In this document: positions 23,277-35,454 of the stretch, piece after piece
Numbering within the stretch: the stretch's first letter is position 1
Layout of the letters: every line of letters starts with the position of its first letter
Assembly: GCA_965153455.1 (NCBI GenBank)
Contig: OZ234495.1
Coordinates: 8,180,875-8,244,874 of the forward strand
Source: Sphagnum compactum
Taxonomy: Eukaryota > Bryophyta > Sphagnopsida > Sphagnales
Reading direction: 5' to 3'
DNA: 64,000 bases
The notes under the pieces: model-generated
What the model saw: the letters and a program-made list of their open reading frames with translations, nothing else
Databases searched by the model: none
Told to the model about the DNA's origin: nothing
Made by a program: the position numbers and the translations under genes

Positions 23277-24352
23277 TTACGTTGTTTGGTGAGAAGGTTG
23301 AAAGAGATCTAGAACTAGAAAGTCTATAAAATTAGAGCTTGAGAGTCTCTAGTAATATCATAAGAGTTTGTCAAGTGCAAAAGAGAAACAAAGAAAGGAA
23401 AGAATGTGAAGAGAAAGAAAAGAAAATAGGTGAGAGGAGATCAACATATCAAAGGTTGTGGAAGTCAAATCTTTAAATCTAAATCTAAATCTACTGTGAA
23501 AAGATCTTGGAGTGAAACTTGGAGAGATTATAGAAGACTATAAGACGCTTCTCTTCTCAAATTTTCAAAAGAAAAGGATATGTTTTGCGAGAGTTATGAG
23601 TTTTTGAAGACTATGTGTCAGAGTTGATTTTTTGGTCATATTTCTTTTGTTTGAGCATTTTTAGATCTGCAACTTTGGGATCTCATAGATCATAAAGGAC
23701 TATATATGTGAGAGACATTTCATGTCATTTGCATATGTATTGAGAGAGATCCAAGTATCTAAAGTTTTAGCTTCAGTTTCGAAGTCAATTTCTTTTGAAA
23801 GTGATAACTTTTTATGATCATCATCAATAGAGCTGAAATTTTGAGCAAATATAGAAGACATATATCTAATGTGTCTCCCTAGATCTCAAGGAGTTTAAAG
23901 TTGTTGAAAGTGAATTGTAAGTCATTTTGTGTTCAGGTCCCAATTTAAGGTGATTTCAAGAAAGTAGTAAGATCTCTCATTTTATGAAATTTTGAGAGAT
24001 GGTAATAGACATAGTTTTTCATGTTTCACCAGAATTTCAGAATGATCCAAGGTCATATGTGAACGGAGGAGTATTGCAAAGTTATTGTAACAAAAATTTA
24101 CATTGAGAAGACATCAAAACAAATTTTGAAATGAAGCAAATACAATTTGGGAAAACTTGAAGGAAAGGGTTTGAAGATTGTGAAACGCAAATACATTATC
24201 AAAACTTTCATACAAAAGTTTAGTATATAATCATGTATTTAACACCATACAAAATATTATACGAGATACGTACATATACGTTAAACTTATGTATAATATA
24301 AAATTTTGTATAATACTCAAAACATACATACATATGCAAGGTCCATCTTGTT

Positions 24353-24420
24353 CAACCCTAACCCTAACCCTAATCCTAGAAACCTAAGGAAGGAAAACCC
24401 TAATCTTAACCGTAAAAACC
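24353..24420 (+). repeat. Telomere-like AACCCTA repeats in the copia leader
   Basis: Three and a half units of AACCCTA, followed by degraded copies (CCTAATCCTAG, CCCTAATCTTAACC), lie between the 5' LTR and gag. They are inside the element rather than in host DNA, so they were probably picked up by the retrotransposon or arose by slippage. Confidence 0.7.
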
Positions 24421-24460
24421 CAAGGAAGGAAATAAAATCATTTTTTGAAACAAATCATTT

Positions 24461-27400
24461 GTGAAACCCCAAGAAAACATTGACTGTTGCCTTGAGAAAT
24501 GGCAAACGGTCTTTCTCAAATTGCAATTGAAAAAATTAGACAACAATTTTCAAATGTGGAAATTTAATATTATGAATTTCTTGATGGTGAAAGGTTATTG
24601 GGAGTTCATAACTAGTGATGAGAAAGAACTTCCTCTCCCAAAAAACCCCACACAACAACAAATTCAAGCCAATAAAACTTAACATGAAAAAGCTAGGAAA
24701 ATCTTGTATTGGCTTTCTGTAAGTGTGTTCGATTCCATGATTGTGCATATTCAAGATGCAAAATCACTCAAGCAAGCTTGGGATACATTGGTGAAGATGT
24801 ATAGCATCAATACACAAGTTCGCAAAATGCAGCTCAAGCAAGAGTTGCATAAACTATAGAAAAATAAGATGAACATTAATGATTATTCTACAAAGGTGAA
24901 AAACCTTGCAGATGTTCTTGCATCTACAGGAGCCCCTGTAGATAATGAAGATCTAGTGGCCGTGACCTTGAATGGACTTGGAAAAGATTATAGTCAGTTC
25001 CGTACTTCAATTGCAGTTCGAGAAACATTTTTCGATTTCTAAGACTTGATAACCCTACTTATAAATGAAGAGATGAGAATTGTTGGTACTTCATCTAATG
25101 GCGGATCACAAGAAAGTGTTTTCTACTCAAATATTAATAGAGGTAGAGGTAGAGGTGGTAAAACCTCATTTCAAGGTCGACACGAAAGCTCGCACAATGA
25201 ACATCATCAACATGAAAGTCAACTTCATGGAGGTGGATGAAAAAACTTTAGAGGAAGAGGAGGTTGTGGAGGTCGTGGTGGAAGTCATCAAGGTCAACAA
25301 CCAAATAATGACCCAAACTACTACTATTGCGGGAAACTTGGGCACATGGCAAAGAATTGTTATCAAAGGGAGCATGATGCACGAAATGGAAAGCTCCAAC
25401 AAGGGAATTATGCATCAACTAGCAATCAAAGTGATGAGCAACTATTTGTGATGCAACACATGGCAAATTCAATGATAGGAGGTGTATCAGATAACAATGT
25501 CTGGTATGTGGATTTTGGAGCTTCAAACCACATGACGAATCATGGAGAATGGTTTAGAGACACAAGGGATTTAAAAACACCAGGGTTTGTGGAAATTAGT
25601 GATGACACTACACAACCCATCACACAAATTGACAAGGTGCCATTATCCATGCAAGATGGGCAAACAAAGTACTTGAAAGATGTACTTTATGTTCCAACCA
25701 TAACAAAAAATTTAGTCTCAATAGGCCAGATGGTGGAACAAGGTTTACAGGTGGCATTCAACCATAATGGATGTTTTGTGGAAGACATGAAGAACCAAGG
25801 CAAATTGATTGCAAAAGGGGAAAGGAATGGACGAATGTTCACCTTGGACGTGAACATGCCTGAAGTGAATTCCATGTTATTCACACGTGGGAAAAGAGCT
25901 GGAGACATTGGAATTTGGCACAAGTGGGTTGGCCATGTTAGTCTTCAACGTCTTAAATTGATGGAAAAACAAAATCTTATTGGAGGTCTTCCCAAATTTG
26001 GAATAGAAGAGGTGATGTCAGAAGTTTGTGAAGCATGCCAATTGGGGAAGTAAGCTAAGCATCCATTCCCAACTCAAACAACTCATGTAAGTTCCAAACC
26101 TTTGGAAATGATCCACTCAGATGTGTGGACCACGAAAACAGAATCCATTGGAGGATGCATGTATTAGGTGAGTTTCATTTATGATCACACAAGGAAGGTG
26201 TGGGTCTACTTCATGAAACACAAAGGTGAAGTGTTTCAACATCTTTTGAATTTCAAAGCAATGGTGGAAAAGGAGAAGGGTGTGAACATCAAATGCCTAA
26301 GGTCCGATGGAGGGGAGAGTATTTTTCAAATGAATTCAATGAATACTTGAAGGAACATGGAATTCAAAGAAAATACTCATGAAGTTATTCTCCACAGCAG
26401 AATGGAATTACTAAAAGGAAGAACAGGCACATTGCAAAAATAGCATGTGCCATGTTGAATGAGAAGAATTTGCCAAATTACTTTTGGGCTGAAGTGGTAG
26501 CAACTGTAGTCTATATCATGAATCGAACACCCACAGCAACAGTTCATGGCATGCACTTGAAGAAAAATTCATAGGCAAGAAACCAGATGTCTCACACCTT
26601 AGAGTGTTTGGTTGCATTGCATACGTGCATGTTCTTGACGAAAAGAGATCAAAACTAGACCCAAAAGCTAAGAAGTGTATTTTCATTGGATATTCCTTAG
26701 AACAAAAAGGATATAAATGTTTCAACCCTTCCACTTGAAGGTTGCAAGTGAGTAGAGATGTTGTGTTTGATAAGATGGTTAGCTGGTACTCACCATTAAA
26801 GATAACAAAAGATGGGGAGGTTAGAAATGGTGATGTTTCATCAAATGTGGAACAAGAATCACAAATAATTAGTTGACTTAAGAGTCTTCAATTAGTGGGT
26901 CCAATAGCACTCCATGGAAAGGAAGATTAAAATCTTCAAACATTGTACATGGTAGTTTTCAAACATCATCTAGGAATTATCATGTAGATGCTAAGTCAAG
27001 TGATTCAGAGAAGAGTGTGGGTGAAGAATCAAGAGTTCCTGCAGTTACTATTCTCGGAGTTCGAATGGCCAAAAAAGCTTTGAAACCACCTGGTAACAAC
27101 AATGGAGTATGAAAACCCACACGAGTCAAGTACCCTATACAAAGACTCACATTAGATGGCTTTGTAACTCATCATTATGCATACATGGTAAGAGTTATAT
27201 AAGAGGTTGAACCCATTTGTTTTGAACAGGTAGTTGGAAACCCTAAGTGGGACAATGCCATGGATGAAGAGATGGCGCCGTTGGATGCTAATGCTACCTG
27301 GGAATTGGTAGTTTTACCAAAGGACAAGAAGCAATTGGGTGCAAATGGGTGTACAAAGTCAAGCATAATGCAGATGGATCAATGAGCAGATATAAAACAA

Positions 27401-28747
27401 GATTGGTTGCCAAAGGTTATGCCCAAATTTATGGCATAGACTATAAGGATACCTATAGTCCAATTGCAAAAATGACAACTGTACAAGCAATCATTGTTAT
27501 GGTAACAACAAAAGGATGGTCTTTACATCAAATGGATGTAAAGAATGTTTTTCTTCATGGAGATTTACAAGAAGAAGTGTACATGGAACGGACTAAACAC
27601 ATCCTAATTTGGTTTATAGGTTGAAGAAAGCTTTGTACGGCTTGAAGCAAGCACCTAGAGCTTGGTCAGACAATATATGTCAGTATTTTGTCATAAGTGG
27701 ATTTCAAACATCCAATGCAAATTTTCACTATACGTGAAAAAGACAGATCGTGGGATTGTAGTCATAGTCAATCTATATTGATGACTTGATTATCATAGGA
27801 GATAGTGATGTAGACATCTCTAATTTGAAGACACTTTTGAAGCAAAAGTTTGAGATGAAGGATTTGGGAGAGTTACGTTACTTCCTTGGCATTGAAGTAA
27901 TTTAGTCCCCTAAAGGGATATGGTTACTACAAAGGCAATATGTCTTGAACAAATTGTCTAAATATGGGATGACAAGTTGCAAACCCATTTCAATTCCATT
28001 GGAGCAAAATGTGAAGTTAAGTGCAGATGAAGGAGACCTTGTGGAGGATACCACTATGTACAGGCGCATAGTGGGGAGTTTGATTTACATGACCATCACA
28101 AGGCCAGATTTGAATTATGTAGTTGGAGTGGTCAATTCATGCAAACACCATGAAAGCCACATTTGGATGCAATGAGGCGCATACTAAGGTACATAAAACA
28201 TATTTTGCAGTGTGGAGTTTTTTATGAAACCAAGAACCAGTTACAAATACATGGATACACGGATGGCAATGTTTCAGATATAAGATCAACCAATGGTTTC
28301 ATGTTTTCTTTTAGAAGCGGTGTTGTTAGTTGGAGTAGTAAGAAACAACCAACAATTGCACTATCAAGCACGGAGGCAAAATATAGAAGCGCAACAATTG
28401 TTGCATGTGAAGTAGTTTGGTTACGAAAACTACTCTCAGATTTGGGACAGTCAGTGGATGCTCCTGTTGTCATTTATTGTGATAACATTAGTAGCATACT
28501 ACTTGCTAACAACCCGATCTATCATGCTAGGACAAAGCACACTAAAGTGCACTACTTTTTTATTAGAGAAAAAATTATAGCAAAAAAAATAAACCTTATT
28601 CATGTCAATACTGAAGATCAAGTTGTTGACATTTTCACAAAGGCTTTAGGTACAGACAAGCTAAGGAAGTTTAGAAAAATGCTTAGTATACTAAAAGTGG
28701 ATTTGAGCTTGAAGGGGAGTGTTGAGAATTCAAGCTCAACTAGTTAG
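24461..28747 (+). pseudogene. Degenerate copia gag-pol polyprotein
   Basis: Gag (UBN2-type) is readable from 24461 but is broken by stops at about 24680 and 24857. The CCHC knuckle at about 25316-25360 reads YYYCGKLGHMAKNC, with its first Cys lost. The protease motif is DFGASNHM (GAT at 25511), with the catalytic Ser of DSG changed to Phe. A GAG-pre-integrase segment HKWVGHVSLQRLKLM follows, then the integrase core around 26090-26740 with several stops. Reverse transcriptase runs from about 27340 (RYKTRLVAKGYAQ, QMDVKNVFLHG) to YIDD at 27774-27785. RNase H at about 28200-28560 keeps GYTDGNVSDIRSTNGFMF and LSSTEAKYRS. It cannot encode working enzymes. Confidence 0.92.
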
Positions 28748-29021
28748 GTTTCATTAGTTACTGGAATAGGAATGTAACTAAGTTACTTTCACAAGGTTGA
28801 ATTACCTTTTTTACTTATATTAATTTGGTTATTTTTGGTTTGGTCTTAGTAAAATGCCTTGGTGTTGATGGTTTGGTTCTATTTTTTTCATTGCACAAGT
28901 TTGTGTATTTCATGTGACAAGAACCTTGAGGAGTTCTTGATGTTATGTTCCGTGTTCTGAACATGATTTTCTTTCAATAAAAATTTATGTTTACACTTAA
29001 TAGATCTCCTATTTATTAACG
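28720..29021 (+). repeat. 3' LTR of the copia element
   Basis: It starts TGTTGAGAATTCAAGC right after the purine tract GAAGGGGAG (28711-28719). It ends TTATTAACG, with the final A of the ancestral CA mutated to G. The target duplication TTTGA follows. Confidence 0.93.
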
Positions 29022-32000
29022 TTTGATTGTTGCAAAAAGGCTTCTAATTCAAACACTGCCTCAAGCTGTGAGACCTGAAATGTCTCTCTTTGAAGATCCG
29101 TTCAGCTCCCTTGCAAGAATTGCTTTAGATGAAGGTGAGAATTGAACTTGACAAAGTTAATCTCATGCAATTAAGGAGCAAAGTCATTTTTCAAATTGCT
29201 GTCAATGAAACTAAGGGAATGGGGTGGAGTAAGTAGCTTGCTACTATTTGTCCCCAAATAAATATATTGAAGTGGGAAGTTTCATAAAACCCATCATTTA
29301 ACAAATAAAAACTTAAATATAACTAATTTCATAATAGAAGAGAAAAGATGTATCCCCCTAGAGCTTTGAAGATGATCACAATTGGGCCAATGGTTAGACT
29401 TTAGACCTACAATGCAAGAGTTATTGAATATTGAACAATTTTATCAAAGACAATTCAATAAAATCAAAACTAATGTATCAGGGAAATTGTGGTTTGTTCT
29501 TGATATTGTTTGATGAATTCCCAATTGGGCCAACAACACACAGGCAGGCTGTGTTATTAATTCATATAAAGTGCATAAGATCCCTTCCTTCCACAGCATC
29601 TGCCAATTGTTCCCTCAGTGACCAACTTGTCTGTAAACAATCTCAAATATCAGTCGGGCAAACTTCTGCTTACTAAACCGCACAACCACAAACAATCAAG
29701 TCTCACTTTCAAAGTTCAACCAAGACTTGAAAATGAGAAGTTCACACCGTGTTGGAATTGGTGAACTATGTGAAAAAATGTTGCACTGCAGACTGTTTGG
29801 AAAATTTCAGAAGTCAAACAATTATGCTGTCGGGTGGCAGATTATGTCATTTTCTTGATCACATTATATGAAAATTTTCCAGTGGTGATCATACACTTGT
29901 AGCAAGCAGCTCAGTGACCAAAATGTGTCTGTTCAACATGAATTTTTTTTTCTTCTTCAAATAGTTGAGTCTGCCAAAACCCAGACCTCACTTTCATGGA
30001 ATGGTTTTGTCCTTGGCCATTAAGTTGGTTGAATTGCCTACCTCTCCATAGTGGTCTTATTTGGTGCCTTGGTTAACATTTATCATAATATTTGGGCAGT
30101 TTCAGCACATAAGTGCCAATAAGTAATATATTTTAAAATTATGTGCCAATAATTAATATGTTTTAAAATTTGAACTTTGAACTTTGAGTTTTCAATTGTG
30201 AAATTTTTGACAAGTAAAGAATATAAAATGTTTTATTAAATGCATAGTGATTATCACAAGTTTGTTGTTCGCGACATTGTGTGTTCAGTTAGTTCATAGT
30301 TCGTATGTTTTTGCTACGATTAACTCAAGGGTTTGAGTATGGGTGTCTTCAAATCTTGAATTTATTATTAAGATTGACATTTGCAACATGTCGGCTGATC
30401 ATTTTTCAAGAATTTTAACAAAATACAAAATAATTCAATTTATGCCAAAGCCACCCATGTATTATGGTATTAGATATCATTAAAATTACAACATTTGACT
30501 ATCTTTCAGCTAGTCTAGTCGTAGGATGATGGCCCTTGTACTCAATAATATTATTGTATCAAGATTATGACTACAGAGTTTCAAAAGGTTTCCTTACTTA
30601 CGAGCTTGTTCTAGCTTGAATGAGAATATTGTTGAATTTTTTTTATTAGCTATGTTTTTGAGTGTTAATTAGCATCATGATTGTCTTATAAGTTCTTGAT
30701 GCTTTTAGAAATATAACAAAAACTCAAGATGCATATTCTATATAATGGTTTGCCCACAATTTTTTTAATTTATTAATGTAGTTTATTAATAATATTTTAC
30801 ATTTTAATTGAAACCAATATTAAATTGAAAAGTAAAAATATAGTTATTGGAAAATGTCAATAATTTAGTTTTAAAATTTTAATTATGATGTTATTTTATA
30901 TTATTTTTGGAATTTCGAATTTCAATACAAACAAAAATTTACCATCACATGAACTTTACTATTACCACTTGTTAGAATTATGAACATTATGAAAATTAAT
31001 CAAGATCAAATCCATTAAAAATGTATGGATATAAAATTTGGTTTAATGGTTTAAAATACATTTATACATGTTTTTTCTCATCTGAAATACATCTAAAAAA
31101 GTTTGCAATCATGATGTGTAAGTCAAAAAGATAAACTACAATTTAAAATTCATCTTTCAAAAATTAATTATGTATTATGTAATAAGCCATTAAACTTAAA
31201 AATGTAGTTATTGAATGAAAAGGTGAAACATATATGTATTTGAATGTGAATCATGCAATCTTAAAAAACAACATGCACAAAAGAATCTCAAGGTTTCCAA
31301 TACCTTGGTCTAATACATAGTGATAGTAGGTTGAATAATTAACCAAAATATAAATCTTTGGATAATGTAGAATTTGAAATGAAAAAGTAGATTTTGAACA
31401 TGTTTCAACTTCATAAAAAATGAAAAATAATATAACTAAAAAAAAAAAATGTTGTTATCAACTTTGTGATTTTTAAAGTTTTGCCCATCTTAATTTACAC
31501 CCAATTTGCAGGAATTGGTGTATTGCCCATAAACTATGTCATTTTTATTTCTATTTATTTTTTAGTAACTTCTTTGTTGTCCTTTTTCCTTTTTCTGAAT
31601 CTTCTATAACAAATCATTCATCCCCCCATGCATTTAATTCAATTAATGACACATTGAGAAAAACATTATCCCATAATATATTCATGGGATCTAGAAAAAA
31701 AATATGATTCAATATTTTCATCATGTTTTCAAGATTTTTTAAATATTTTTTATTAATGCAATACAAAAGCAACTTCAACACATGTTGAATAATTAATAAT
31801 TTTTTGAAATTTTCATGTCAAGAATAAAACATTCTTAAATATTCCAAAAGATTGTAATAAACTGTAAATATATCTCCAATAACATGTTCATCACTTGTGC
31901 ATGGATGTTGTTACATTGGTTTTGCCTTCAATTGGTTCACTTGGTGAATATGGTAGTGATGAATGAGCTCTTGCCTAGTCCCCTTGGTTAACATGTTTTC

Positions 32001-32089
32001 TAATTCCTTAGGAGAGGACGACCTTGCTTATGCTACTCTCTAAGAAAGCTTCATTTCATCTCATCCCCGTGTCCTTCCCTTATGTGTTA
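29022..32089. other. AT-rich intergenic spacer
   Basis: No gene is recognised. An imperfect 30-bp duplication (GTGCCAATAA-TAATAT-TTTTAAAATT) lies at about 30113-30170. Near 32046-32075 a GCTTCATTTCATC stretch resembles one inside the neighbouring Helitron-like element, so an older fragment of that family may adjoin it. Confidence 0.5.
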
Positions 32090-33053
32090 CTAGTTTGAAC
32101 CCCGTGCCTAATGCACAGGTGTGTTATTTCAACAATGTTTGGTTCATGTTTTAGTTTTTTTGAAAAACTTTTATCTTTTTTATTTTTTATTTTTATGTGT
32201 TTTCTGTTTTTAATTATTATTTTGTATAATAAAAATAAAGTGTTTCTTTTTCACTTTTGTATTTTTGTTTATTTGGATGCAAGTTTGAAGTTTGGAGAAA
32301 GAAGACACACCTCATTCTTTTTCAAGTAGGGTTTTTCTTCATTATTGTAAGTTTCATTTTTTCTTATTTTCAACTCTTTATTTGGTTTTTTTTTGTAATT
32401 TTTTTCTTTTAAAATGATTTTACTGTATTTCCCTTTCCTTGTTTCATTTGTTTCCATTCCTTTTTTATAGTTTTTGTGTTTTTACTTTTTTTTGTTTATG
32501 TTTGTTTCATGTTTTAATTTTTTGTATTCTTATTTTGTCTATCTTCATTTTTTTCTATTTTTATGCGTTTATTTATTTATTTAGTTTCTATTTTCTTTTC
32601 CAAAAAAATTCTAGTTTTTCTAATATGTTTTATAATAAAAATAATTTAATTTTTTATTTTATTTTTGTTTGATTAGATGCAGGTTTGAAGTTTGGAAAAA
32701 GAAAACAAACCTCATTTTTTTTTCAAGTGTGGTTTTTCTTTTCTTTCTTTTGCGCTCTGTTTTGTTTCTTATTTTTTGTCATCTATTTTTTAATTTTCTT
32801 TTAAGATTATTTTACTGTATTTCCCTTTTTTGTTTCATGTTTAAGTGTTTACAAAAAGTTTCTAATTGTTAAAGTGTTTTTCTGTTTTTATTGTTTTTAT
32901 TGTTTTTTCCCTTTTTAAAATATATATTTGTTCTGTTTGGATGGATGACGAGACGGATGATGGGATGGATGATAGACGGATGGATGGATGGAAAGTTTCA
33001 TTTCATCCGAATGTAAGCTTCATTTCATCCTGACGTCCTTTACTATATGTAAT
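32090..33053 (-). mobile_element. Non-autonomous Helitron-like element, copy 2 (inverted)
   Basis: Read on the minus strand it starts ATTACATATAGTAAA (33053-33039) and carries the interrupted (CCAT)n block (33000-32936). It ends in the same hairpin GTGCATTAGGCAC followed by GGGGTTCAAA and CTAG (32093-32090), with T next. Both ends match copy 1 at 5048-5592. It is longer because the interior holds two diverged copies, about 400 bp apart, of a segment with TTTGAAGTTTGGA-AAAGAA (32282 and 32682) and TTTTACTGTATTTCCC (32417 and 32811). No protein is encoded. Confidence 0.6.
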
Positions 33054-34257
33054 TACTTGCATTCATATGTTTTCCTCTTATGGATATCCATGCTCATACA
33101 CTTGCCAACTTATTGTAGTTCAAGAAGTTATGAAAATGATGATAACGTGCTTCCCCATTGCAACCCAACCACTTAGTTAACAAAATAAGGTGTGAAGTTG
33201 AAACCTTGGATCTAATAATGCCCTTCAAATTGGACAATGATTTGTTTTTCACATAGTTTTTCTTCAAGCTTCTTGAAAATGGTAGTGAGAATCAATTTGC
33301 ACACTCAAATCCATAGCAAATACTCATATTCTTGAATCAATTTATCAACCCGATCAATAAAGAAAACAACAACCTTGATGAAAAGGAAAAAGAACATAAA
33401 CTCAACAACAAGCATTATCATCAACAAGTGGAAGAGAGCAAAGCAAAGCCTAAAAAGCAAAATGAAGAAGTTTCAATGGGTGATGGCTAAGGTTTTAAGA
33501 AGTTTCAACAAAATTATGGAATATTTATGAAAATTTCAACATTTTCATAAATAATTTATTAGGGTTTACCCCAAGTCTTTGACCAACAAGTGCTCGTGTG
33601 TGTGTGTGCTTGTGTAGAGAGAGTTTATGTGGTGTTGTTTTTTGCCTGAAAGCTTGATGCAGTTTTTGTTGGGGGATTACTTACAAGCTTTTGTTGGTTG
33701 TTGGGGGGGCCAGAGACTTAGAGAAAAGCAATTCTTGTTTTGAAACTAGGACATCATTCAGTTATGATGTGAAATCATATGATGGTGTTTTTTCAGTTTG
33801 ATCCCCTTTCTTTCTTTTTTGGGTTTGTAAAAATTGGAGCATTGCCAAATTCACCTTGAGGGTTTTGGTTTTGGGATCTCAAAGATTGGAGCTTTGCACA
33901 AAATTTGGGTGGTTTGCTTTTTGTTGGTTTTGTGTTTTTGGTTGAGAGGGATTCCCTTCTACTGTGGTGTCAAGGGCTGCTCTGTCTCTCTTTGTCTCTC
34001 TTTGAAGCAAAGCAACTTTCCAATTCTTTGAAGAAGAAGTTACACACTTTTGAAGATTTCATACGATTTTTCCAGCTTCAAAGAGTTTCCTTTTGCAGTT
34101 GTGAATGGAGAGCCAGACGAAACTTTCTGGGTTTGCGTGAATTTTTTTTTGGGAAGGGGAGTGGGTGGATCTTGTTGTTGAGGAGTTTTTTTGCTTCTTG
34201 TTTCGGCTTTTTTCCCGAGTTTTGTTTTTCACTTTGATTACTGTCTTGGGTTCAAGG
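33054..34257. other. Spacer and 5' region of the DnaJ-type gene
   Basis: No gene is visible before about 33800. The last few hundred bases are T-rich and become GC-richer towards 34258, as for a promoter and 5' UTR. The transcription start is not placed. Confidence 0.4.
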
Positions 34258-35454
34258 ATGGGCGCATTTACGGCACTGGAGCATTTCGCAGTGTCTGTTT
34301 TGTGTACTAGTGTCCGAGTCGCAAGTCCTCCTCCTCCTCCTCCTCTTGTAGCAGCAGCTCCACGCCACCACCACTGTGATACTTTTGAAAGGCAATCGAG
34401 CAGTAGTAACTGCTGCTGCTATATGCGGAGTTGGAGGCCACGAAAACATTTTCAAGCTCGAAGAGTGCAAGCTCTTGTGATTGAGCCTTCAGGCAATGCG
34501 GAGGATAGTACAGCAGATTTTGTGAAGCGCATGGAGCAGACCTGGCTGATTTCTAAGGTATGCCACGAAACCCTAATCTTGTAACCCTGAGACAAACCCC
34601 CTTTTGCAACGAATCCTTCAGAAATAGAAAGAAAACTGACGTTGTCTGAATGCGAGCTAGTTTTTTCTCCATCTTCCATCTCTTCGATTTGATCATCTTG
34701 TTCTACATCAAATTGATTGTGTATGATTGTGGCCAAAGGTGGTAACATTTCATTTGGCAGCATTGGCACCTGTACAGGTTTTCACCAGAATTTTGTGTTT
34801 TGTGTATGGCAGCAACCAAGACCGGTTCAGTGTGCATCATGTGATGCAAGTGGGAGTAAAGACTGTGTTTGGTGTAAGGGAACTGGTTTCTTCTTTCTTG
34901 GTGACCAAATGCTCTGTGAAGTGCCATCTCGCAACACACTTTGTGTCATTTGTGGCGGCAAGGTATGATGTGCCATCTTGTTTCTTTGGTTTCCTTTTCT
35001 GCTTGTGATGGCACCATGGGCTACAGATCTTTGTTTAGCCAAAACCTCCTAGACGTCAATATATCAAGCATCAGCAGCCATGTCTTTCCTTATCTTCTTT
35101 TATGTAACCTCCTAGCTTCTGTCTTTCTGCTGTTATTTCTTTACTATGTTTTGCACCACTTCCAGTTCCCTTCTTTGTGTCTTCCCTCTTGTGGGTTGAT
35201 CAGCAGCCAGTTCATCTTAGAAGGTGCGTAAGCCTATTGATGAGACAGGCTTTATTTTTCAAACAAAGAGAAACAGAGGTTATTACTGGCTGTGAAGGTT
35301 CAATTTTTGTAAAAGGATTCCTTACAAGGACAACATAAAGAAAGTCTCATATTCTGTATACTGATGACAGGGGATGGTTCCATGCAAGGATTGTAAAGGG
35401 ACAGGCTTCCGAGCACGCTGGCTTGGTCAAACTCCTGAAGTCAGTGGATCTTAA
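34258..35454 (+). CDS. DnaJ-type Cys-rich zinc-finger protein (BSD2-like), probably plastid-targeted
   Basis: Three exons, 34258-34557, 34813-34962 and 35371-35454, join in phase 0 to 177 aa. Four CxxC pairs lie at Cys107/110, 118/121, 144/147 and 155/158. Two are in full CxxCxGxG form (CVWCKGTG, CKDCKGTG), the zinc-binding signature of the Hsp40 central domain. There is no J domain, as in BSD2 and related plastid proteins that aid Rubisco or photosystem assembly. QPRPVQCASC and LCEVPSRNTLCVICGGK resemble the Arabidopsis DnaJ-related Cys-rich family. The first 70 or so residues are Ser/Arg-rich with few acidic residues and a Pro run, consistent with a transit peptide. The ATG at 34258 is the first in frame with the Cys-rich exons. 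Client protein is unknown. Confidence 0.85.

Larger units (their letters stand above)
22950..29021 (+). mobile_element. Ty1/copia LTR retrotransposon, structurally complete, coding dead
   Basis: The element is 6,072 bp and is flanked by perfect 5-bp target duplications TTTGA (22945-22949 and 29022-29026). It has two LTRs, a primer-binding site matching initiator tRNA-Met (TGGTATCAGAGC) and a purine-rich tract before the 3' LTR. Domain order is gag, protease, integrase, reverse transcriptase, RNase H, which defines copia. Stops and frameshifts interrupt the polyprotein throughout. The two LTRs differ at roughly one position in ten by eye, with small indels, so the insertion is not recent. Confidence 0.95.

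Noticed and set aside
24353-24375. True telomere or chromosome-end junction
   Set aside because: Only about three units are present and they lie inside a copia element with both LTRs in place.
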